The notes beneath the pieces are model-generated. The model saw only the letters and a program-made list of their open reading frames with translations. It was not told where the DNA came from and did no database searches. A DNA stretch of 64,000 nt from Bactrocera neohumeralis (lineage: Eukaryota > Arthropoda > Insecta > Diptera > Tephritidae), in the NCBI RefSeq assembly GCF_024586455.1, contig NC_065920.1, positions 48,505,824 through 48,569,823 on the forward strand, given 5' to 3'. The translations under genes were made by a program, and so were the position numbers. Below are positions 36,101-48,100 of the stretch, piece by piece; position 1 is the first letter of the stretch; every line of letters starts with the position of its first letter.

Positions 36101-39100
36101 GATACTAAATTCTTGTCTATAATATGTGAATTTTTTAATTAGAATGGCTAAAAGCGATGAGAAGAATTTGAAGCTAGTATTGCCTTCCCGTATCCTATGA
36201 TCTAGATCCAGTTCAAATTAATTGCTTTATATATTATATTATAGCTTTTGTCATCTTATCACAATGGGGCTCATAAAGGTCTAGGTGCGTCGTTAGACAG
36301 CCACTCTACCTACCTATCTCCATAATCTTATCGGTTCCTGTATAAATGAGCTAAGTAATAATTCAATAAACTGCTGTGGTTCCGATTTATCCGTAAAATA
36401 TTTCTACTTCATAACCAAGAATATTTCTTTCACATTTGGGTTCATATCTTTATTTGGCAATAGTTTGAAGCTTTGTAAAGAACGATAAAAATTACTGCGA
36501 CGAACTTTCTTCCCTGTAAGCCATGTGATCACTGTGGTACGTTACAAGCAGAGATAACGATCAATTAAACAGCTACGGACCGATAACTCACAACGATGAA
36601 ACTTGGTTGATTGGTGGTAATACTTAATATTTCACTCCAGAGTGAACTTTTAATGAATGTACAGCAATCTGTACATAGTGGTACTTCAGGAAACCAAAAA
36701 TTCTAACCGGTGATCCAAGTAGAGGTACTTTTTTTAATAATCTTTTTTGACACATCACACGTGTCAAGCTGTCATGTCATTTTTGTTCAGTATTGTTTGG
36801 TATTTAATCATGGAAAGATTTACGCCTGAACAACGTTTACAAATCGTTCACGTTCTGTAAAGAATGTGTTTCGCGAACTTCGCTCAACTTAATGGTCAAC
36901 ACATAATCGGCCTTCTGAGCGTACCATTCGCAACACCATCACGCACCTTGAGCCAGCATTCATTATTGGATAATATTCAACCGAATAGACCGCGCTCAGC
37001 ACGCAGTGAAGAAAATAAAGCAGCCGTGGCTGAGAGTGTACACGAAGACCGTGGAGAGTCGATTCGGGCCAAAATAACCGGCTATTTGGAGACTGAAACT
37101 GAAGCTCGTGATCTCGGTGGCATATGGTTTCAACAAGAAGGCGTCACATCGTATCAATCAATGGATTATTGTGAGAACACTTCGGTAAGCAGATGATTTC
37201 ACGTTTTGGGCCGGTCTATTAGCCACCAAGATCGTGTGATATCATATCACTTTTTCCTGCGAGGATATGTAAGGACTAAATCTATGCGGACAATCCCGCT
37301 TCCCACATAAATTTTGAAGTTTCTGTGTTTTTTTTTTTGTGAAGGTAAGGAACCTCGAAATGGATCACCTTTTATTTATAAACGCTTGATAAATTTATTG
37401 GAAAGTAATAATGTTTAACCGAATTTTCAATGTTGTTATACATGAAGTAGGTGACACTGTAGTCGGATTCCTCTTTTATCTAACCACCTGTAGAAGTCAA
37501 GAAATACGTGTATCAAGTTTCAGCGATATATTCATCTCAATTTCAAACGGCCAAAAATAGGAAGAGCTCACAAAACCTTTGGGTGCCATTAAACCAAGAG
37601 ACATTGAAAGACTATATCGCATGTCAGAAAGCTGCTGGAATGCTACAAAAAAAAGTAATTTTTGCATCGGATTGTGGCTGGCTGGTGCAGTTCCTTTGGG
37701 AATCCACAAAGTGCCAGAAAGATGGGAAAATGTTTTAGCTTCTGATGGACAATACTTTGTACATTACTATTGTACAAGTTTTTATTAAATAAACGCTCAA
37801 AATATTGAACAAGGTATACTCGTATAAGGTTTGCCACAAAGTTTGTGACGACCATAAGGAAACGTTAGAGAGTCCACAAATATATACCATATAAAACTGA
37901 TGCTGTGTTTGCATGACAAGTTGAGTTGATCTGAATTTTTTCACACTTCCTTTCTTCCCCAAGAAGCGGCTTATTTGTCGGAACCGGCGATAACGGACTA
38001 CTATAGCATATAGCTGACATACAAGGTAAACGATCGAAATTGATTTCATATAAGAAAGACTATTTTAGTTGATGAGAGAGCATTACAAAATTCGACAAGG
38101 ATTATTGTTCAAGGTAACATTATAATCTTTGAACAAATTGTTCATACCGGACCACTCTTATAAACTTATTAATCTTATTAGTCTTATAAACTGATAAATC
38201 CATAGCATATACAACTATGAGCAAAAAATAGTAGGACTTTATTCATAATTTTATATTCTTCAAAATCTATGTCATCCCCCTCAAAGTAATCCCCCTTGGC
38301 GGAAGTGCACTTTTGCGAACGTTTTTTCCAATCTTCGAAACAGTTGTTAAATGCGCGTAGCGCTTCACGTTTAATGTCTTCAATTCACTTAAAGCGGTTT
38401 CCCCGAAGTGGCGGTTGAGTTTGCTGAATAGCCAGAAGTCACACGGAGCTAAATCCGGCGAAATATTAATTGAAAATTTGACGAAAAACTCATGAAGGAT
38501 CAATGGAGTATACGACAGTGCTTTAACGTAGCTTCGAATATCTTCGTACAGATGAAGCATAACACACAAATAGTATTCCTTGTTGACAGTTTGGCCAGTC
38601 GGAAGGAATTCGGAGTGCATCACAACTCGATAATCGAAGAAAACATTCAACATAAAGTTGATTTTTGAAAAGCTTTGAGGCGGGTTTTACGGCTTCGGCT
38701 TATCTTTGCCACGATATTCGGCCAATTGATTGCAACAGAAATTTGATTCCGCACACAAAATTTAAGGGAGCTTTTTTTATACTCTCGCAACAAAGTTGCT
38801 AAGGAGAGTTATATAGTTTTGTTCACATAACGGTTGTTTGTAAGTCCTAAAACTAAAAGAGTCAGATATAGGGTTATATATACCAAAGTGATCAGGGTGA
38901 CGAGTAGAGTTGAAATCCGGATGTCTGTCTGTCCGTCTGTCAGTCCGTCCGTCTGTCCATCCGTCCGTCCGTGCAAGCTGTAACTTGAGTAAAAATTGAG
39001 ATATCATGATGAAACTTAGTACACGTGTTCCTTGGCTCCATAAGAAGGTTAAGTTCGAAGATAGGCAAAATCGGCCCACTGCCACGCCCACAAAATGGCG

Positions 39101-42100
39101 GAAACCGAAAACCTATAAATTGTCATAACTAAGCCATAAATAAAGATATTAAAATGAAATTTGGCACAAAGGATCGCATTAGGGAGGGGCACATTTGGAC
39201 GTATTTTTTTTGGAAAAGTGGTCGTGGCCCCGCCCCCTACTAAGTTTTTTTTTTTGTACAAACAAAGGTTATGTTCAAAAATGGAAGAAATCACTAAAAG
39301 TGCGTTAACCGACTAACAAAAAACGTCAGAAACACTAAATTTTACGGAAGAAGTGGCAGAAGGAAGCTGCACCCAGGCTTTTTTTAAAAATTGAAAATGG
39401 GCGTGGCGTCGCCCACTTATGGACCAAAAACCATATCTCAGGAGCTACTAGACCGATTTCAATGAAATTCGGTATATAATACTTTCTTAACACCCTGATG
39501 ATATGTACGAAATATGGGTGAAATCGGTTCACAACCACCGCCTTTTTCCAATATAACGCTATTTTGAATTCCATCTGATGCCTTCTTTGTACATATAATA
39601 TATACATTAGGAAATGAAAATACAATTCAATACTCAAAGTACACAAATTGATCTAATCTAATTAATTTTACAGCAAAATAAAAAAAATATGTAAATTATT
39701 ATCACTTTATCATGCGAGAGTATAAAATATTCGGTGACACCCGAACTTAGCCCTTCCTTACTTGTTACGAATAGCTTCGTACAGACGAAGTATAACACTC
39801 AAATAGTATTCCTTGTTGACTCGATAATCGAAGAAAACATTCAACATAAAGTTGATTTTTGAAATGCTTTGAGGCGGGTTTTTCGGCTTCGGCTCACCTT
39901 TGCCACGATATACGGCCAATTGATTGCAACAGAAATTTGATTCCGCACACAAAATTTAAGGGAGCTTTTTTTTTTGAATAATTTCATTCATCGTAAAATC
40001 GTCGAATGCACTTCTTCAGAAAGACAAGACGAATTGGTTTTCGCGCAAAATTTAAATATAAAAGTCTTACTATTTTTTGCCCACAGCTGCCATACAAACT
40101 GACAAATCCAAATAAAGTACTTGTATGAACAACTCTTTTATTTAACAAGAGATCTTCACAAAATTTGGCATGTTTTATTGTCAATATTTGCCAAAATCAA
40201 AATTAAGTGCTTGTATAGAAACTTTATTAAAGAAGTGTATTCTAACTTCAGTGCAGTAACGTTTTTTCTTGCTTTTATAATTATTTATTTCATAAATCTG
40301 TCGAATTCTCGGAAAATAGCAATTAATTTTTCCATTATGACTTCACTTTGTGCAATATTTTGTAACCTTTTGTTTTAGAGCACAATGTTTTTGCTTTGGT
40401 AATTAATTTCAATTTTATTTTCCACCTCTTCTTTGTTATATTTTTGTATTTTGTATTTAGTTTCGCATTCATTACCTTCTCAGACCAATTATCCGCCGCT
40501 GTGTTGTTTACAATGGATGTGAACAATTCAACGGTGTCGACACTTTCGTTTTCGTCATAACACAGCGTATACAAATCGAACACAAAACGCGAATCCTTTT
40601 TATAGTGGCGCCGCTTCTGTGGCACTGGTAGTGAGCTAAAATCATTATCGCCATCGAAATCCATGGCTGAGGAGCGTGTTAAACAAGGTTTCCACGCAGT
40701 AAATTAACGCCTTAATGAATTTAAATTTTTTTTTCACTTTCTATTGCGCGTTAAAACAGTTATTTCATTTGCTTTTCACACAACTTCGGAGTTGACTTTT
40801 ACTTATTTAACTTGTTTTTAATAAAATGCGCTGAAACACTTGTTTCAAAAAAAAATTTAATATTTTCACATTTTTGTTATTTTTGTCTTTCGCTTTGTTT
40901 GCATTTATTACACTTATTTACATTTTAAACTTCATTTCACAGCTTGCCTGAAGCACCGCTATGATTCATGCTAGCAACGTAGTCAAACTGTCTAAGACGC
41001 TTCGACGCTGGAGCATACAAAGCGCGCGGTTAAAGCGTCCGACCCACTAAACCGACGTCTTGAACCCAAAGTTAACACTGCCGTGGGGTTGCGAAAGTTA
41101 AGCTGCCATGCCACAAGCATGCGCCAAGCCACAATACACCAGCTGAATGGCTAGAGAGCAACTGTTGCAGCAGCAATAAATTTAGCAGAAGCGACACAGC
41201 ACAACAAAGCGCCGTAAACCAATTCAGTCGACGCAGTCGCTCAAGCAATAATTTTTGCTTAACTTTATATTTTTTCTATGTGTGTGTGTGTATAAAATTT
41301 TGGAGTCAGCGGTGGCAGTGAATCGTTGCGAATGGTTTAGTTGATCGCTTGCTTTGACTTGGCCGTCTAACTAACTGAGCGCCAGTTTGCCCACTTTGCT
41401 GACTACTAGTCAATAGACTGGCGGCTGGTGGCTGGCTTAGTGACGTTGTGCCATCCAGCAGCTTCGCAAATGAAAGCAAATCATGTGCACAAGTCGGCGA
41501 ACAAAAACAAAAATTATGAGCAGGTAAATCGTTATTAAAAACACGAAAAAACGTTAACTTCGGCTGCACCGAAGCTAATATACCCTTCACAGATTACATT
41601 GGTGCCTTAGAAAATAATTTATACCAAATTTCGTAAATATATCTTGTCAAATGCAAAAGTTTTCCATACAAGAACTTGATTCCGATCGTTCAGTTTGTAT
41701 GGTAGCTATATGCTATAGTTAACCGATCTGACCAATTTCTTCGGAGATTACATTGTTGCCTTAGAAAATAATCTATACCAAATTTGGTGAAGATACATTG
41801 TCAAATGTGCAAGTTTTCCATACAAGAACTTGATTCCGATCGTTCAGTTTGTATGGTAGCTATATGCTATAGTTAACCGATCCGACCTATTTCTTCGGAG
41901 ATTACATTGTTTCTATGGAAAATAATCTATGCCAAATTTGGTGAAGATACATCGTCAAATGTGAAAGTTTTCCGTTCCGACAAATGAGCAGCTTCTTGAA
42001 AAGAAAATGACGTTTGCAAAATTTCAAAAGGATATCTTAAAAACTGAGGGACTAGTTCGTATATATACAGACAGACGGACAGACAGACAGACGGACATGG

Positions 42101-45100
42101 CTAAATCGACTCAGCTCAACATACTGATCATTTATATATATACTTTATAGGGTCTTCGACGCTTCCTTCTGGGTGTTACAAACTTCGTGACAAACTTAAT
42201 ATACCCTGTTCAGGGTATAATTAAAAATGTTTATGTACTTCACAAATACTCGTACCATGTACTGTGTTGACAAAGTACACTGCGAAAAATAAACGAGCCA
42301 GTGCCAGTGTATATTACGATAGGTTCATGAAAACACAAAACAGATATATGCGCAATATAATTTTTGAACGATCTTCCTTTATGTTAGCTATAACCCTAGT
42401 AGTAGATTAAAGCGTTGCCTTGGACATAAATCCCTACCCAATTTCGTGAAGATATTTGGTCTATTAAAGGAGAATACCATCCAAGGTATTGATTTTGATC
42501 ATTCAGTTTTTATGGCAAGTCTATGATATAGTGGTTCGATATCGACGGATACCACAAATGGCCAACTTTTTGAGGAGAAAAGGAGGTACAAAATTTCAGA
42601 GCGATATCTCAAAAACTAGTTCGCGTAAATACAGTTAGACGGACGGAAGGACAGACGGAGGTGGCTAAAACAGTTCATATACATTTTATAGGGTTTCCGA
42701 CGTTTCCTGCTGGATGTTACAACTCGTGGCTAACTGAATAAACCCTGCTTAGCCTAAAGCTTGACATTTTCTACTCAACGGTTTCTAGAAAAACTCCTTT
42801 TATATAATTTTAAAATTTGTTTGGATCTTTATTTGAACTAAATTGATTTCAATTAGCACTGGAGATATTTTTTAGGAAACGGGCTCAGGAAGTTTGATAT
42901 CTCCAGTCAAGGAAATCTCTTTAGAATTGGAAAAACTCGTTAAATTAAAAAAAAACAGTCTTTGGACTCGAGTTTTGAACCCACCACCGTCTGAGTTAAA
43001 CGAAGACGACGATAGTCGATAAGTGACGGAAGCATTTTTTGAGGTCGCCTAACATGTATAATTGAAGAGATGAAATTATAGACTTTGTGACTACATAAAC
43101 TATCGTTGTAAGTATCTTTATTCAATTGTACCCATTACCGGCTTGTATGTATGTATAAACTCAAATGCACAAAATGACGTGAGACGTGGCGGATGACAGT
43201 ACGGAGCGTATAAGGTTACTGAAGCCGAAAGTTTCTTTCCAGGAAATTATGTCACCAGAATTTGTAACAGAACGATAGGGAGGCCTTCCCTATTTCTTAA
43301 AGACCAAGTATAAGAACAAGCTCTGCTCAACGCACAAAAAGGCAGAATCCACAATCTGTCGAGCGTACTGTGTGAAAGATCCACCGTCAACAAACTGATT
43401 GGACCTTATCTGTGTGGCTTTAGGCCTAGAAAATCAACCACTGACCAGATATTCACCATACGCCAAATCTTGGAAAAAACGTAAACAAAGGGTGGACAGA
43501 CACCACCTCTTCTTTAAACAGCTCGAAAAGGAGCTGCCTTTATGCCGCTTTGTCTGAATTTGGTGTCCACGCAAAACTAATACGGCTGTGTAAACTAACG
43601 CTTAGCCATACCAAAAGCTCCGTTAAGTCGTAGATAATTTCGTCTATCTTGGAACCAGCATTAACAACAACAACAAAGGCAGCCTCGAAATCCAACGCAT
43701 CATAACTCTTGCCAACAGAGGCTTCTTCCGGAATCCAGAATCTTGTCATGGTCTACCGGTCGACACCGTAGACTGCATATTTTTATCATATTGCATAATC
43801 TAAAACGCCTCTAACCTTATAAATTTAATTAAAAAAAGAGACACATACAGTTTTCTAAGCGAAGTCATAACCTAACTTAACTAATGCGATTTATTTAGAG
43901 TCCGTGGATTATAAACTATTGAAAAATCTATGATAAGAATGTTTCTTTTAAACAATCAAGAGTTCCAGAATAATGGGTTCGGCCAGGTTAGATTAAATGG
44001 TCAATCCTAATCAAAATCTCACTTGAACGGTTTATAACGCCCATCCGTTATAGTACCCAGAACTCCTACAAAATTGATCATAAAGACCCTCACAAATCGA
44101 CAAAGCGCTTTGATCCTGTCACAAATTTGTACAGGCGGCTAATATCACCTTGGCTTTGTCTAGAAGACTGCCGAGATGTTTCAATCTGTCTTGCAAAGGC
44201 TAGGCAATTAAGAAGAAAGTTATTAGATATTTCCAATGATTCCGCTATGACCAGACATCCAAAGTCTGATGATGAAGCAGTTTGACGCTATATTTCAATA
44301 CTACTCACCTACCAAACATAATATACTTGTACCACTCACCTTTTTCTCAATCTCTTTAGCCAGTTTAAGATGCTGCTGCAAGGTTTCCATATCGAAGTCC
44401 CCACCAATTTTATAAGCATCAAACAAATCTATAAATAAATGACAGTTTATTACTTTGATACTCTGAGAGAAAGCACATCGTGATAAAAGCTCAATTACCC
44501 AAAGCACTTGGTGAAGCCAAATCGGTGCTTGCGCACTTGCCGCCATGATTTTTCACCGAGTTCTTCAAATATTCCGCCCACGCGGACATTTTCGTATAGC
44601 GGCTGTTGCTCAAAATTAGCTCCTTGTTGCTAATCAACTGTTGATATTGATGCATTTCGGCTTCCTCACGACGGCGATTCGCATTTTCTTCGCTATTTCT
44701 CGAGCTACCACCCATATTGGTGCGCTTCGAACTGAAAAAACGACTAGTGAAGCCTGTTTTCGAATGATTACGTCCAATCTTACTGCCACCTGACGCTTTA
44801 GTGGGCTTCTCTGATTTCTCATGATTTTGTCCAGCGGATTTTCGCATGTTACGTGCGTTTTGTTGACAACGCTTGTACTCAATGGCTACGGGCGGTAGCT
44901 GACGCTCATCATAAGAAGCTTTTTGGTATTTGGGTCGCATTTTGTGCGCTACTTGTATTGCTAACGGTGCTTACATCCGTAACATCATCTCGCTCTCTTT
45001 GGCTACTGCAATCCCGCTCTTTGGCGTGACATGCATTTATTTCTTCCGAATCACCGCAACGTCCATACGACCAGTCGACCGCATTATTGTCCTCCATGAA

Positions 45101-48100
45101 GTCCATTGCTGGATCTTGTCCTCCACTCTTGCAAGCCGTTTCTGCTTTCGCTTCAACTTCGGTGGTTACATCTTCATTATTTTGTTTTAGTGCCGTAACA
45201 TATTTATCGGAGTCAATAAGATCTTTTGCGCTCGAAAGCATCGCATCCGATACCTAGAAAAATGTAGAGTTTTTTAAGTTGTTGGTTTATAAATATAATG
45301 ACAGATGACAAAGAACGAGGATACGAGGAGAAAGTAAGCGAATTAGCCGATCGAACTTCTCTGAAGCGTCGACAAGCTAATGACAGCCAAAGCTTTTATG
45401 AACTGTCGTTTGTTATATCTCAGGGAAGACGTGGTTAAAATTAATTATTTAGGTCCAACAGTAAAAATAAGATCATGAGTAAAACACTTAACATGTTTTC
45501 TTGTGAAAAGAATTTAAAATATTCAAGGAACATTTTTGATATAAATATTAGTGTGTGTGATGCAAAGTTCAAGGTCTTGTACTGTAAGGTTTAAAGATAT
45601 TGGCAAATCTACAATCGTTTGTCCGTCAAATTTCAAAATTCCTTACTCTTAAGAGAGTCATATTGAAAAGCTCTGCACTCATTTAAAACTTCCAGACATC
45701 TTAACTTTCATTACCTTCTCAATTGGTTGTGGTTGTCCGACCTCATTGTCGTCTTCATTTGCTTCATCATTGGTTTCGACCAAACGCCTGTAGCCGCTAA
45801 CCAGAAGACCAAATTCTCTTTCCACCTCCTGCTCGAAATCGCCAATTATGTCCACTGGTGTTATACCAAAGCCCACACCGTCCTCTCTACCGTTTTCATG
45901 GGAACGTACTGGCGTTGTAGCATTGCTACGGCGCTCACTGGGTACGTGCGTTTGCACCTCTTTTCTTTCCAATTCTCGTTTTTCCACCGAATTGTCGAGA
46001 CGTGCAATTTGGTTGAAATCTTCAAAAGCCGTTTCGGTGCGTTTACGCAGAGGTTGTGGGCTTACACCGCGCAATAGATCCGGACGATTCTCCTTCTTCG
46101 AAAGTTCTTCTACGCGTAAATTAGAATTCTTCAATAAAATGTCAGGTGTGGTGCCGTACACCTGCTGTCTCTCATCGGAGATTTGTGCGACTAATCGACA
46201 CTTCTGATCACAACGAAAGGCAAAATTGTCCGCAGAGTTTATAATATAGGCATCGGAGTAATTATCGGGCACATTCAAAGTGAGCAATTGTCGTAAGTTA
46301 TCATGCAATTCGTTTGCGATCAATGCGCCCAATTTGCTGTGTTGCTCCTGTTGATGCTGTTGTTGCTGCTGGAGCTCATCGCTGCTCACATGCTGTGTGG
46401 TGGCGCTATTGCTGTTAGCATCGGTGTAAGCTGTTAGGTTGGGTTGTTGTTGATGTTGTTGCCGCTGCCATTGCTGCTGTGCAATGTCTGTAGATTGCTG
46501 ACTCTCGACTTGTGCTCTCTTGTGGCTGCTGTTGCTGTTGCTGTTGCTGTTACTATTGTTATTGTAGATATTCAGTTTCGTATTCAACTCTGTCTGTTGC
46601 TCCTCGCTGGGCAGCTCTTCACAACTGTCGGCGCTCAACTCCATTTCACACTCGGACATGTCACTGTCATACGAATCGGATGGTGTACAACCGATGAAAT
46701 GTTCGGAGAGTGTGTGCGCTAAATGTTGAAAACCAGGATAGTTTGGATTGATTATACCACGCGGAAAGTAGGAGCGTTGTGGTGTGCTCAAAGAGACGCT
46801 CGATGAAGTTGGCGATGTCAGATATTCATCTGAAATGGAACAATGGAAATTTTTAAAATACTAAGAATACCAAATTGTATAGTTGATCCTATAGAAGGCT
46901 CTCTTGAACATTATTTTGTGAGGTGCCTTCTGAGTGGCTTGGATGCGCTTTACAATTATAATCTGGCAATAATCAAATGGGCGGAACCGTGAAGTCGGCT
47001 CTACATATTGAACCAAGAGTTTACATGTGTTCACTAACTGAACTTCCCACCAAACCGATTTAACGATAAAATAACTACCCAAAACTTCAAGCGATACCGA
47101 AAACGTAAGTTAAGTTAGGTTAGGTTATGAGGTCGATTCGAGCAGGGTAAGATCACTTGGACAGGGTTTCAACCTCAGTCTTGCAAACGCTGGACAGTGG
47201 AGGAGAAAGTGCTTGCTCCTCCTCCAAACAACTTACCGCAAGATTGCGGAAAAATGAACTTTGTTAAGGACAAACAGTTCAGAAAATCTCCAGCGTTTTA
47301 CTTTGGTTCAAAAGGATCTTGCAGTGGCATAGAAGCTGGTCGTCAACCAACGCCTACTTAGCTCCGCGAAGCCAATGGATATCCAACTCGGTCTCATTTC
47401 GATGTAAGTGGGGCAAGGGTGCTTCATTTAGCTAGCTCGTCCACTATGGCCAGGAACCCAAACGAGTCTTTTGATGATGAAGCTTGATGCTATTTCTAAT
47501 AGTGAGCGCGGACAGCCACCTTAATAGCGGTCACTTTTACCGCCTGAATAAAAATGTGTAAAATAGCATTAAGTGCGGTTATGAGAGTCGCTCTTTGAAC
47601 ATGATGAAGTTGCTTAGCAAAAATAGGCTTTTCGAGCGCGCTCCACCGGACGAATACTTCATTAAGCGAATACGGTTTCGTAGAGCCATAACACCTCCTT
47701 TGGTGAGAACCCCACATTTTCCCTAAAGCTCTTCTACATCAATATAAGGTAACCGATCTCTCTTCAAGATTTGATCTCCATGAAAGCTTTCTACCAAGAA
47801 TTGGCACTAGGTATTTCATCTTATCAACAGGTAAAAGCTAGAACAAAATTTGTTAAAATGGATAAGAATAGAAAGTTGAGACAGGAAGGTCCGTATGAAC
47901 TAATTCATTTAGATAAACATTTGGTTAGGTAAATGTTGCTTTACAGCGAGATAACAAAACCACCAAATGGAATTGTGAGAGACCTTGGTCGGATATAGAA
48001 ATTGGCCCACTGCGATTTCCTAGACCCCAGTTCCGTGAAAACAGTGAGGTACATGATACATACATGTATATATATAGATTATCACCTTACCTAATTCATC

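Noticed and set aside
41670..41900. The 154-bp repeat spacing considered as a CRISPR-like array
   Set aside because: The units are continuous tandem copies without unique spacers, in a eukaryotic intron.
45727..46207. Plus-strand open frames across the large Schip1 exon
   Set aside because: Antisense shadows of the real minus-strand exon, which has splice borders and matching phase.
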